From assembly GCA_963734055.1 (NCBI GenBank), contig CAVTFQ010000002.1, positions 62,001 through 126,000 on the forward strand: 64,000 nt of DNA, written 5' to 3'. The stretch comes from CAIWHR01 sp963734055 (GTDB lineage: Bacteria > Pseudomonadota > Gammaproteobacteria > Burkholderiales > Casimicrobiaceae). Positions within the stretch are counted from its first letter, which is position 1, and the number at the start of each line of letters is the position of its first letter. Shown piece by piece: positions 34,248-42,887 of the stretch. A program made the translations under genes and the position numbers. Under the pieces are notes generated by a model. The model saw nothing but the letters and a program-made list of their open reading frames with translations. It was not told the DNA's origin and searched no databases.

Positions 34248-34963
34248 TGCGGCGTGCCGAGGCGCGCGACCTCGTTCTCGATCCATGTCTCGACCTCGGC
34301 GGTGAGCCGCTGCGGGTCCTTGCCGCCGGGAGCGATCGGCGGCCCGAACGAGATCGTAACCGTCCCCGGGCGTTTGCCGAAGAGGCCCTTGGGCCAGAGC
34401 CAGCCGGCATTGTGCGCCACGGGGACGATCGGCACGCCGAGCTCGCGTGCGAGCCGCGCGCCGCCGGTCTTGTACTTGGCGCGCGTGCCGACCCGGATCC
34501 GCGTTCCTTCGGGGTAGACGACGATCCAGAAGCCCTGCGCGAAGCGCTCGCGGCCCTGCTTCGCGATCTGCTGCATCGCGTCCATGCCGGCCCGGCGGTC
34601 GATCGTGATCGGCGAGGCGAGCGCGAAGCCCCAGCCGAAGAACGGGATCGACAGGAGCTCCTTCTTCGCCACATACGCGAGCGGCGGGAAGAACAGCGTG
34701 AGCGCGAGCGTCTCCCATGTCGAGCTGTGCTTCGACATGACGATGTGCGGCACGGTGGCCGGCGGGATGTGCTCGATGCCGATCGCGCGGTGGCGTATCC
34801 CGCAGATCAGGCGCGCGCCCATGAGATTGGTCCGGCACCAGTGCGCGGCGATCCGGTACATCGGCACGCGGGGCAGCCAGAACGTCGCCAGCATCACCGC
34901 CGCGTAAATCGGCGTGACGAGCGTCTGGAACAGCAGGAACGCGAGCGAGCGGAGGGCGGACAT
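34244..34963 (-). CDS. plsC: 1-acyl-sn-glycerol-3-phosphate acyltransferase
   Basis: A 239-residue membrane acyltransferase: an N-terminal hydrophobic segment (about residues 5-30), the catalytic block S-K-H-S-S-T-W-E-T in which the usual H-x4-D reads H-x4-E, then V-Y-P-E-G-T-R and P-V-A-H-N-A-G. It acylates lysophosphatidic acid to phosphatidic acid. The Glu variant is, to my knowledge, usual in betaproteobacterial PlsC, so it is not a defect. It follows gmhB across a 266-bp repeat element and overlaps the metallopeptidase gene by 4 bases. Confidence 0.92.
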   Translation of the reverse strand: MSALRSLAFLLFQTLVTPIYAAVMLATFWLPRVPMYRIAAHWCRTNLMGARLICGIRHRAIGIEHIPPATVPHIVMSKHSSTWETLALTLFFPPLAYVAKKELLSIPFFGWGFALASPITIDRRAGMDAMQQIAKQGRERFAQGFWIVVYPEGTRIRVGTRAKYKTGGARLARELGVPIVPVAHNAGWLWPKGLFGKRPGTVTISFGPPIAPGGKDPQRLTAEVETWIENEVARLGTPQ

Positions 34964-34978
34964 CGCTCTCGCCGCCGA

Positions 34979-35244
34979 GGGCCTGTTCACACCATAGCCA
35001 CGAACGCGTTGCATGGCCGAAAACGCCAAGCGCAAGGCGCAAAACGAAACCGGGTCGGCTGCCCGGCGAGGCTTTGCAACACAGCGATCGGCGTTTTCGG
35101 CGGCAACCCGAAGGGAGCGGGCGCCATGCGGCGCCACTCTTCGTTGCCCTCCTTGCCAAGACGGCCAGTCTTGACATCGTCGGGCGCCTTGATTGGCGCC
35201 CCATGCCACCCGCTCGCGTTTGTGGCCATGGTGTGAACAGGCCC
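34979..35244. mobile_element. 266-bp MITE-like element with 30-bp terminal inverted repeats
   Basis: The left end begins GGGCCTGTTCACACCAT and the right end is its inverse; 28 of 30 terminal bases match. Inside are nested stems: GCCGAAAACGCC/GGCGTTTTCGGC (35016-35027 and 35090-35101), CCGGG/CCCGG (35050-35066), GGCGCC/GGCGCC (35120-35135), CAAGAC/GTCTTG (35157-35173) and GGGCGCC/GGCGCCC (35182-35201). It has no credible gene. It lies exactly between the gmhB stop (3 bases away) and plsC. I see no clear target duplication. Confidence 0.85.
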
Positions 35245-35246
35245 TG

Positions 35247-35828
35247 TCACTCGGAGGCGAGGAGCGCCGAAGCGGCGAACGCGAGATCGGGGAAGATCAC
35301 CGTGTTCTTCGGGAAATTCCCTGCGCGCAGCGTCTTCTCGCCCTTGCCCGTCAGGACCAGCAGGGGTTGCGCGCCCACGGCCTCTGCCGCCTCGAGGTCG
35401 CGCACCGAGTCGCCGACGCACGGCACGCCGGTCATCTCGACGCCGAAGCGAAGCCCGATCTCGCGCAGCATCCCGGCCTTCGGCTTGCGGCAATCGCAGT
35501 TCGAATCCGCGGTGTGCGGGCAGTAGAACAGCGCGTCGATCCGGCCGCCGGCCTGGGCGAGCGCCTTGTACATCTTCTCGTGGATCGCGTTCAGCGTGGC
35601 CATGTCGAAAAGGCCGCGGCCGATCCCCGACTGGTTGGTCGCGACGACGACGCGAAAGCCTGCGTGATGAAGCCGGGCGATCGCCTCGAGGCTGCCGGGG
35701 ATCGGCCGCCACTCGTCGGGAGACTTGATGAACTGCTCGCTGTCGCGGTTGATGACGCCGTCGCGATCGAGGACGATGAGCCGGACCGCGCGCGTCTGGG
35801 CAACCGCTTCGGAGGCGAGCTGGACCAT
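35247..35828 (-). CDS. gmhB: D-glycero-beta-D-manno-heptose-1,7-bisphosphate 7-phosphatase
   Basis: A 193-residue HAD phosphatase. The nucleophile motif is L-D-R-D-G-V-I-N-R (about 19-27), motif II is A-T-N-Q-S-G, the zinc-binding Cys/His cluster is C-P-H-T-A-D-S-N-C-D-C-R-K-P, and motif IV is V-G-D-S-V-R-D. It acts in ADP-heptose synthesis for LPS. It lies 13 bases downstream of glyS, the usual betaproteobacterial place. Confidence 0.94.
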   Translation of the reverse strand: MVQLASEAVAQTRAVRLIVLDRDGVINRDSEQFIKSPDEWRPIPGSLEAIARLHHAGFRVVVATNQSGIGRGLFDMATLNAIHEKMYKALAQAGGRIDALFYCPHTADSNCDCRKPKAGMLREIGLRFGVEMTGVPCVGDSVRDLEAAEAVGAQPLLVLTGKGEKTLRAGNFPKNTVIFPDLAFAASALLASE

Positions 35829-35841
35829 GTCGGGGCCTGCC

Positions 35842-37950
35842 CTACACCGCGAGCTTCGAGATGTCGGCGACGCGGTTCATCGTCTGCGCGATGCCACGGA
35901 GCAGCGCGAGACGGTTCGCGCGGATCTCGGGGTCGTCGGCCATCACCAGCACGTCGTCGAAGAACCGGTCGACCGCCGGCCGCGCGGAGGCGAGCGCCAT
36001 CAGCGCCGATGCGTAGTCGCCACGGCTGCAGTCGGCGTCGACGGCCGGCTCGAGCTTCTGGAAGGCGAGCCAGAGGTCGTGCTCGGCGCCGCTCTCGAGC
36101 CGCGCGCGGTCGACGGCGGCCGCGGCCTCGGCCTCCGCCTTCCGGAGGATGTTGACGATCCGCTTGTTCGCCGCGGCGAGCGCGCCCGATTCGGGCAGCG
36201 CCTCGAACGCCTGCACGGCTGCGAGGCGCGCGGGCACGAGGTGGATGTCGGCCGGCTCGCCGTCGACGACGGCGGCGATCTGGTTGGCCGTGAAGCCGTC
36301 CTCGCGGAGGTAGCCGCGCAGGCGGTCGTAGACGAAGCTCGCGAGCGCGGCCCTCGCGTCCTTCACCGCCGGAACGCCGGCGAACGCCTCGAACGCGAGC
36401 GTGAGGAGGCCGGGCAGCGACAGCGCGAGCTGCCGCTCGACCAGGATCCGGATCACCCCGAGCGCCGCGCGGCGCAGCCCGAACGGATCCTTGTCGCCGG
36501 TCGGCACCTGCCCGATGCCGAACAGGCCGGCCAGCGTCTCGAGCTTGTCGGCGAGCGCAACCGCCTGCGCGACGCCGCCCTCGGGCAGTGCGTCGCCGGC
36601 GAAGCGCGGCCAGTAGTGCTGCGCGACGGCGTCGGCCACCGCCGCGGGCTCGCCGTCGTGCTGTGCGTAGTAGCGCCCCATGACGCCCTGCAGCTCCGGA
36701 AACTCGCCGACCATCTCGGTGACGAGATCCGCCTTTGCGAGCAGCGCCGCGCGGTCGGCGGCGGCAATGTCCACCCCGATCTTGGTCGCGATCTCTGATG
36801 CCAGCGAACGGAGGCGGTCGACGCGGGCCGCCTGCGTGCCGAGCTTGCCGTGGTAGACGACGCTGCGCAGCCGATCGACGCGTGCCGAGAGCGGCTGCCG
36901 GCGATCCTGGTCGTAGAAGAACTTGGCGTCGGCGAGCCGCGCGCGAAGTACCCGCTCGTTGCCCGCTACGATGGCCGACGGGTCTCGCGTCTCGAGGTTC
37001 GAGACGAGCAGGAAGCGGTGCGTCAGCCTGCCGTCGCGGTCGGCGAGCGCGAAGTACTTCTGGTTCTGCTGCATCGTCAGGATCAGGCACTCCTGCGGCA
37101 CGGCGAGGAACGCGGGATCGAACGTGCCGGCGTAGACGGCCGGCCACTCGACCAGGGCCGTGACCTCGTCCAACAGCGCGTCGGGGGCGATCAGCGTCGC
37201 GCCGGCCGAGTGTGCGGCGAGCGCCTTCTCGATCGCCGCGCGGCGGTCGCCGAACGACGCGATGACCTTGCCTTCGGCCCACACCTGGTCGGCGTAGCCG
37301 TCGGCGCTTTCGATCTCGATCTCGCGCCGACCGAGGAAGCGGTGACCATCGGTCGTTCGGTTCGCAGTGAGTCCGAGCGCCTCGACGGGCACGATGTCCT
37401 TGCCGTGCAAGGCCACCAGCCGATGCGCAGGGCGGACGAACTTCTCGTCGTTGTAGTAGCTGCCCGGCGCCGCGTAGCTCATGACCTTGGGGATCGGCAA
37501 CTTCGCGAGCGCGTCGTCGAGCGCCTCCTGCAGGGCGGAGCGCAGGGATACGGCGACCGGCGGCTCGAGGTAGAACACCCGCTCCAGCTTGCCGTCGCTC
37601 CGTCGCTCGATCCGATCGGGGGGGACCGCGTCGTAGTTCTCGAAGCCCGTCTTGGCTTTGATCGCCTTCTGGAGCGCACCGGTCGCAACGCCGCCGGCGT
37701 CGAATGCGACGTTGACCGGCAGCAGCGGCACCGCACGCGATGGCTCAGTGACGGTCGCGGGCACATCCGTGATCGAAACGCTGAGCCGACGGGGCGTCGC
37801 AAATGGTGTGATGAGGGCGTTCGGGGCGACGAATCCGCGCCTGCGCAACGCGCTGGCCACCCCGTCGGCGAAGGACTGCCCGAGAGACTTCAACGCCTTC
37901 GGCGGCAACTCCTCGGTGACGAGCTCGACCAGCAGGGTCGCGTCGCTCAT
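35842..37950 (-). CDS. glyS: Glycine-tRNA ligase, beta subunit
   Basis: A 702-residue subunit of the alpha2beta2 glycyl-tRNA synthetase, of normal length. The N-terminus L-L-V-E-L-V-T-E-E-L-P-P-K is characteristic, as are K-R-F-type and F-F-D-D-V-L-V-M segments near the C-terminus (the latter in the anticodon-binding DALR region). The ATG overlaps the glyQ TGA (ATGA), consistent with coupled subunit synthesis. Confidence 0.97.
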   Translation of the reverse strand: MSDATLLVELVTEELPPKALKSLGQSFADGVASALRRRGFVAPNALITPFATPRRLSVSITDVPATVTEPSRAVPLLPVNVAFDAGGVATGALQKAIKAKTGFENYDAVPPDRIERRSDGKLERVFYLEPPVAVSLRSALQEALDDALAKLPIPKVMSYAAPGSYYNDEKFVRPAHRLVALHGKDIVPVEALGLTANRTTDGHRFLGRREIEIESADGYADQVWAEGKVIASFGDRRAAIEKALAAHSAGATLIAPDALLDEVTALVEWPAVYAGTFDPAFLAVPQECLILTMQQNQKYFALADRDGRLTHRFLLVSNLETRDPSAIVAGNERVLRARLADAKFFYDQDRRQPLSARVDRLRSVVYHGKLGTQAARVDRLRSLASEIATKIGVDIAAADRAALLAKADLVTEMVGEFPELQGVMGRYYAQHDGEPAAVADAVAQHYWPRFAGDALPEGGVAQAVALADKLETLAGLFGIGQVPTGDKDPFGLRRAALGVIRILVERQLALSLPGLLTLAFEAFAGVPAVKDARAALASFVYDRLRGYLREDGFTANQIAAVVDGEPADIHLVPARLAAVQAFEALPESGALAAANKRIVNILRKAEAEAAAAVDRARLESGAEHDLWLAFQKLEPAVDADCSRGDYASALMALASARPAVDRFFDDVLVMADDPEIRANRLALLRGIAQTMNRVADISKLAV

Positions 37951-38837
37951 GCGGCCTTTCGTTGCGACTCGGGCAGCATCGGAAACCCGAGCGCCTCGCG
38001 CGACTCGACGTACGCGGTCGCGACGAGCCGCGAGAGGTTCCGGATCCGGCCGATGTATGCGGCGCGCTCGGTCACCGAGATCGCGCCGCGCGCGTCGAGC
38101 AGGTTGAAGGTATGACCCGCCTTCAGGATCATCTCGTAGCCTGGCAGCGGCAGCCTGGCCTCGAGCAGGCGCTTCGCCTCGCCTTCGAAGAGCGTGAACT
38201 GCTCGAAGAGCTTCTCCGCGTTCGACTCGTCGAAGGCGTAGCGCGACTGCTCGACCTCGTTCTGGAAGAACACGTCGCGGTAGCTCATCTCGTCGGTGTA
38301 GCGGAGATCGAACACCGACTCGACGTTCTGCAGGTACATGCTCATCCGCTCGAGGCCGTAGGTGATCTCGCCCGTGATCGGATTGCAATCGAGCCCGCCG
38401 ACCTGCTGGAAGTAGGTGAACTGCGTGATCTCCATGCCGTTGAGCCAGACCTCCCACCCCAGGCCCCAGGCGCCGAGCGTCGGGTTCTCCCAGTCGTCCT
38501 CGACGAAGCGGACGTCGTTCCGCGCGAGGTCGAACCCGAGCGCGGCGAGCGAGCCCAGGTAGAGATCGAGGATGTCGGGCGGCGAGGGCTTCAGCACGAC
38601 CTGGAACTGGTGGTGCTGGTGAAGGCGGTTCGGATTCTCGCCATAGCGGCCGTCCTTGGGCCGGCGCGACGGCTGCACGTACGCGGCTCGCCAGGGCTCG
38701 GGGCCGAGCGCGCGGAGGAAGGTCGCGGTGTGCGAGGTCCCGGCGCCCACTTCGAGGTCGTAGGGCTGCAGGAGCGCGCAGCCTTGGCGCCCCCAGTAGT
38801 CCTGCAACTTCAGGATGACTTCTTGAAACGTGAGCAT
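37947..38837 (-). CDS. glyQ: Glycine-tRNA ligase, alpha subunit
   Basis: A 296-residue class II synthetase subunit: T-F-Q-E-V-I-L-K-L-Q at the start, E-V-G-A-G-T-S-H-T-A-T, W-R-A-A-Y-V-Q-P-S-R-R-P-K-D-G-R-Y-G-E-N-P-N-R-type active-site region, and W-E-V-W-L-N-G-M-E. The ATG at 38837 corresponds to the usual start of betaproteobacterial GlyQ; an ATG at 38882 would add 15 residues. Neither has a strong ribosome site. Confidence 0.95.
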   Translation of the reverse strand: MLTFQEVILKLQDYWGRQGCALLQPYDLEVGAGTSHTATFLRALGPEPWRAAYVQPSRRPKDGRYGENPNRLHQHHQFQVVLKPSPPDILDLYLGSLAALGFDLARNDVRFVEDDWENPTLGAWGLGWEVWLNGMEITQFTYFQQVGGLDCNPITGEITYGLERMSMYLQNVESVFDLRYTDEMSYRDVFFQNEVEQSRYAFDESNAEKLFEQFTLFEGEAKRLLEARLPLPGYEMILKAGHTFNLLDARGAISVTERAAYIGRIRNLSRLVATAYVESREALGFPMLPESQRKAA

Positions 38838-38923
38838 CGCTTGCAGCGGCGACCGCCGGCTAAGGTCTTGAAATGCGCCCATTTTACCGGCATCCGCCGT
38901 TCGCGCGGCGGCCGGCGCCGACA

Positions 38924-40453
38924 TTAGGTCGGATTGCGCCGGCGCGAGCCGCCGACCGCCAATGCGAAGAGGGCGGCCGCGAGCGCCGCCGCAGGGAGAT
39001 CGCCGAAGCGGACGTAAGGTGTCACGCCCTCTCGCCCGACGACATCGACCTCGAGGATCCCGCGCGTGAACCACGGGAGCCGCGCGATCTCGCGGCCGTC
39101 GTGCGCGATCGCCGAGGTAATCCCGGTGTTGGTCGCGCGGAGCATCGGACGCCCGGTCTCGAGCGCGCGCATCTGCGCGATCTGCGCGTGCTGCTCGGCG
39201 GCGAGCGAGCGGCCATACCATGCGTCGTTGGTGACGTTCACTAGCAGCGTCGCGGCGGCCGCCTGCGGCCTGATGTCGGCGCCGAACGCGTCCTCGTAGC
39301 AGATGTTCACCGCGACCCGCTGCCCGGCCACCATGAGGGGCGGGGGATCGGCGTCGCCTGCCGACTGGCTCGCGATCGGGATCGCGAGCATCGCCCGGAG
39401 CGCCGGGCCGAGCACGCCCTCGAGCGGAATCGTCTCGCCGAACGGCACGAGGTGGCGCTTCCGGTAGAGTTGCATCGGCGCGGTGCCAAGCGTGACGACA
39501 CTGTTGTAGTAACGCGGCTCGTCCTTTCCCGGCAGCGGCGGCTCCAGCGTGAACAGGCCGAGCAGCAGGTCGCCGTCGCGATTCGCGGCGGTGCGCAGGA
39601 GGTCGAGGAGCACGGGTTGCGGCACCTCGCCCGCGAACACCGGGAACGCGCTCTCGGGCAGCACGATCAGACGTCCATGCGCGGCGGCGGCGAGCCCCGT
39701 GTACAGATCGTAGGTGTGCTCCCGAAAGCCCGGATCGAACTTGACGTCCTGCAGGACGTTGCCCTGGACGAGCGACACGGCGACCGGCGCGCCCACCGGG
39801 GCCGTCCACGCGATGCCACCGAGCGCGGCACCTCCGGCGCCCAGCGCAACGATCGCACCGGCGAGTGCGATCCCGCGGCGCGACGCGGCGGCGGCGAAGG
39901 CGTCGATGGCGAGAGTGAGCGCCGCCGCGGCCAGCGCGACCGCGAGCGTCACGGCGAACACGCCGCCAATCGGCGCGTAGCCCGCGAGCGGGCTTCCGGG
40001 CAGCTGGCTGTAGCCGAGGGAAAGCCAGCCGAACCCCGAGAAGAGCCAGCTGCGGATCCACTCCAGGAACGTCCACGCGGCGGCCGCGGCGACCGCCCGC
40101 GACCACGTCCGCGGCGCGGCGGAGCGCGCAGCGAGCCAGCCGGCCGCCGCCGGAAAGAGCGCAACGTAGGCGACGAACGCCGCGGTGCCGATCGCCGCGA
40201 GCAACGCCGGCATTCCACCGAACGTGTGGATCGCAACGTAGACCCAGGACACGCCGGTACCGAAGAGTCCGGCGCCGAACGCGAATCCGAGCCGTGCGGC
40301 CGCGCGCGGGGTCGCCGCGTCCTGCCAGAGGACGAACAGGAGCGAGAGTGCGACGAGCGGGACGACCGGCGAGCGAAACGGCGCGAAGCCGAACACCGTG
40401 ATGACGCCCGCCGCGAACGCGAACCACGTCGATCGGGACGGCACGAACCTCAT
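38924..40453 (-). CDS. lnt: Apolipoprotein N-acyltransferase
   Basis: A 509-residue inner-membrane enzyme. Several transmembrane helices fill residues 1-200, then comes the nitrilase-type periplasmic domain with the triad Glu (L-P-E-S-A-F-P-V), Lys (R-K-R-H-L-V-P-F-G-E) and Cys (V-N-I-C-Y-E-D), and a last helix near the C-terminus. It adds the third acyl chain to lipoproteins. It stands 22 bases downstream of corC, its conserved neighbour. Confidence 0.95.
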   Translation of the reverse strand: MRFVPSRSTWFAFAAGVITVFGFAPFRSPVVPLVALSLLFVLWQDAATPRAAARLGFAFGAGLFGTGVSWVYVAIHTFGGMPALLAAIGTAAFVAYVALFPAAAGWLAARSAAPRTWSRAVAAAAAWTFLEWIRSWLFSGFGWLSLGYSQLPGSPLAGYAPIGGVFAVTLAVALAAAALTLAIDAFAAAASRRGIALAGAIVALGAGGAALGGIAWTAPVGAPVAVSLVQGNVLQDVKFDPGFREHTYDLYTGLAAAAHGRLIVLPESAFPVFAGEVPQPVLLDLLRTAANRDGDLLLGLFTLEPPLPGKDEPRYYNSVVTLGTAPMQLYRKRHLVPFGETIPLEGVLGPALRAMLAIPIASQSAGDADPPPLMVAGQRVAVNICYEDAFGADIRPQAAAATLLVNVTNDAWYGRSLAAEQHAQIAQMRALETGRPMLRATNTGITSAIAHDGREIARLPWFTRGILEVDVVGREGVTPYVRFGDLPAAALAAALFALAVGGSRRRNPT

Positions 40454-40475
40454 CGGCGGCCGCCGCGACGCACCG

Positions 40476-41366
40476 TCAGCGGCCCGCGGCGTCCGGATTG
40501 GATGAAGGCTCGGCGGGCGCCGGCGACGCCGGCGGTGTCGCCGGTTCGACCTCGAGCGTGTAGAGGCGCCGCGAATCGGCGCGCACGACACGGAAGCGAT
40601 GTTCGCCGATCGTCACCGCCTCGCCGCGCTTGGGCAGCCGCCCGAACGCCTGCAGCACGAGTCCGCCCACCGTGTCGAATTCATCGTCGGCGAAGTCCGT
40701 CCGAAAGTGCGCGTTGAAGTCGCCGATCTCCGTCTGCGCCTTGACCCGATGGCGGCCCCCGGTCTCGGCGATGATGTTGTCCTGGCTTTCGTCGAAGTCG
40801 TATTCGTCCTCGATGTCCCCGACGATCTGCTCCAGCACGTCCTCGATCGTGACCAGGCCCGACACGCCGCCGTACTCGTCGACGACGATCGCGATGTGGT
40901 TGCGGTTCGCGCGGAATTCGCGCAGGAGCACGTTCAGCCGCTTCGACTCGGGGACGAACACCGCGGGGCGCAGCGTGTCGCGAAGGTTGAACGTCTCGGG
41001 GCTGCGGTACCAGTTCAGGAGTTCCTTCGCGAGCAGGATGCCGATGACGTCGTCCTTGTTCTCGCCGATCGCCGGGAACCGCGAGTGACGCGTCTCGAGC
41101 ACAATGGGGATGAACTCGGAGGGATCGTCGTCGATCGACACGACATCCATCTGCGCGCGCGGGATCATGATGTCGCGGACCGTCATCTCGGACACCTGCA
41201 GTACGCCTTCGATCATCGAGAGCGCGTCGGCGTCGAGCAGCTTGCGCTCGAACGCGCCGTGCAGAAGGTCGAGGAGTTCCTCGCGGTCCTCGGGCTCGCG
41301 CGTCAGGAATGCCGAGAGCCGCTCGAGCAGCGTCGGCCGGTCCTGCCTGTCGTCGCGCTCGTTCAT
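40476..41366 (-). CDS. corC: CorC/HlyC-family transporter-associated CBS protein
   Basis: A 296-residue protein with a CBS pair (about residues 60-190; M-I-P-R-A-Q-M-D-V-V at the start and D-E-Y-G-G-V-S-G-L-V-T-I-E-D-V-L-E near the end) and a C-terminal CorC_HlyC domain. The N-terminal domain DUF21 is absent, as in E. coli CorC. It is linked to magnesium/cobalt efflux. The conserved ybeY-corC-lnt order supports the call. Residues after 275 are a Pro/Ala tail. Confidence 0.93.
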   Translation of the reverse strand: MNERDDRQDRPTLLERLSAFLTREPEDREELLDLLHGAFERKLLDADALSMIEGVLQVSEMTVRDIMIPRAQMDVVSIDDDPSEFIPIVLETRHSRFPAIGENKDDVIGILLAKELLNWYRSPETFNLRDTLRPAVFVPESKRLNVLLREFRANRNHIAIVVDEYGGVSGLVTIEDVLEQIVGDIEDEYDFDESQDNIIAETGGRHRVKAQTEIGDFNAHFRTDFADDEFDTVGGLVLQAFGRLPKRGEAVTIGEHRFRVVRADSRRLYTLEVEPATPPASPAPAEPSSNPDAAGR

Positions 41367-41369
41367 CGG

Positions 41370-41840
41370 TCAGCGCCGTCGTGCCGGCGCCGGCGCTCGC
41401 GCGTACGGATCGGGCACGCCGAGGCGCGAGAGAATCGCCGTCTCGCGCGCCTCCATCGCCCGCGCCGCGCGGATGGTGTCGTGTTCGTAGCCTTGCAGGT
41501 GAAGCATGCCGTGGACGACGAGGTGCGCGCAGTGGTCGGCGAGCGGCTTGCCCTGCGCCTTCGCTTCCCGCCGCAGGACCGGCGCGCAGAGCACGATGTC
41601 GCCTTCGAGCGTACCCTCCACATCGTACACGAACGTGAGGACGTTGGTCGCGTGGTCCCTGCCGCGGTAGAGCGCGTTCAGCGTCCGCCCTTCCCGCTCG
41701 CCGACGAAGCGTACGGTGACGGCGCAATCGCGCTCCTGCGCGGCCTTGGCCCACCGGCGGAGCGCCGCGGCCGCCGGCAGCACCGTGGCGGCCGTCGCGT
41801 GCTGCACGGCGAGCGAAAGGCGCGGCGCTCGCCCCGCCAT
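41370..41840 (-). CDS. ybeY: Endoribonuclease YbeY (rRNA maturation factor)
   Basis: A 156-residue metalloprotein with the signature H-G-M-L-H-L-Q-G-Y-E-H (H-x3-H-x5-H) for zinc and the N-V-L-T-F segment. It acts in 16S rRNA 3'-end maturation and ribosome quality control. Its ATG overlaps the phoH TAA by one base, and its TGA ends 3 bases before corC. Confidence 0.95.
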   Translation of the reverse strand: MAGRAPRLSLAVQHATAATVLPAAAALRRWAKAAQERDCAVTVRFVGEREGRTLNALYRGRDHATNVLTFVYDVEGTLEGDIVLCAPVLRREAKAQGKPLADHCAHLVVHGMLHLQGYEHDTIRAARAMEARETAILSRLGVPDPYARAPAPARRR

Positions 41841-42823
41841 TACTCGGGAGGCTTCTTCGCTGCCGCGTCGCGCTCGTAGGCGCTGATGATCTTCTGCACG
41901 AGCGGATGCCGCACGACGTCGGCCGAGCTGAAGCGAGCGAACGCGATGCCGCGCACGCCGGCCAGGATCCGGTCGGCCTCGACGAGCCCGCTCTTCTGGC
42001 CGCGCGCGAGGTCGATCTGCGTCACGTCGCCCGTGATCACAGCCTTCGTGCCGAACCCGATCCGGGTCAGGAACATCTTCATCTGCTCGGGCGTCGTGTT
42101 CTGCGCCTCGTCCAGGATGATGAAAGAGTGGTTGAGCGTGCGGCCGCGCATGTAGGCGAGCGGCGCGATCTCGATCGTGCTGCGCTCGAAGAGCTTCCCC
42201 GTCTTGTCGAAGCCCAGGAGGTCGTAGAGCGCGTCGTAGAGCGGCCGGAGATACGGATCCACTTTTTGGGCGAGATCGCCGGGCAGGAAGCCGAGCCGCT
42301 CGCCGGCCTCGACGGCCGGGCGGACGAGCACGAGCCGCTTGACCGCGTCGCGCTCGAGCGCGTCGACGGCGCAGGCGACGGCGAGATAGGTCTTGCCGGT
42401 ACCCGCGGGACCGATCGCGAACGTGATGTCGTGCTCCTGGATCTGCTTCAGATAGAGCGTCTGGTTCGGCGTGCGGCCATGCAGATCGGCGCGACGCGTG
42501 CGCAGGAGCGGCGCGCCGTCGTCTTCCGCCGCCGCGGCGGCGCGCGGCTTCTGCGTGGTGATCTCGATCAGGCCGAGCTGGATGTCGTCGACCGAGAGCG
42601 GCTTCTCGGCCGCGGCGTAGAACCGCTGCAGTGCGGACGCGGCACGCGCGGCCTGCGCGGCGGTTCCCGTCAGCGTGAAGTCGACGCCGCGGTGCGCGAT
42701 CGCGACGTCGAGCGCGGCCTCGATCTGCCGCAGGTTCGCATCGAGCGGCCCGCACAGGTTCGCGAGCGCGTGATTGTCGAGCGGAGAGAGCCTGAGCTCG
42801 TGCTGCTCGCGGCGAGCGATCAT
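41840..42823 (-). CDS. PhoH-family ATPase (YbeZ)
   Basis: A 327-residue PhoH-like protein: N-terminal KH-like region, then a P-loop G-P-A-G-T-G-K-T-Y-L (about residue 139) and the Walker B I-I-L-D-E-A-Q-N-T-T. It is the partner of YbeY in RNA metabolism and is usually placed directly after miaB. Here a metalloprotease gene separates it from miaB, leaving a 64-base gap with a CTCCCCG/CGGGGGAG hairpin upstream. Confidence 0.94.
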   Translation of the reverse strand: MIARREQHELRLSPLDNHALANLCGPLDANLRQIEAALDVAIAHRGVDFTLTGTAAQAARAASALQRFYAAAEKPLSVDDIQLGLIEITTQKPRAAAAAEDDGAPLLRTRRADLHGRTPNQTLYLKQIQEHDITFAIGPAGTGKTYLAVACAVDALERDAVKRLVLVRPAVEAGERLGFLPGDLAQKVDPYLRPLYDALYDLLGFDKTGKLFERSTIEIAPLAYMRGRTLNHSFIILDEAQNTTPEQMKMFLTRIGFGTKAVITGDVTQIDLARGQKSGLVEADRILAGVRGIAFARFSSADVVRHPLVQKIISAYERDAAAKKPPE

Positions 42824-42887
42824 GCCCGGCCGATCTTCCCGTCACCAGCGCCCGCTCCCCGCGCCGGGGGAGAGGACGAGCGCGGCA

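Noticed and set aside
34979..35244. Short open frames inside the 266-bp element that might encode a peptide
   Set aside because: They have no ribosome site or similarity, and the sequence is dominated by inverted repeats.
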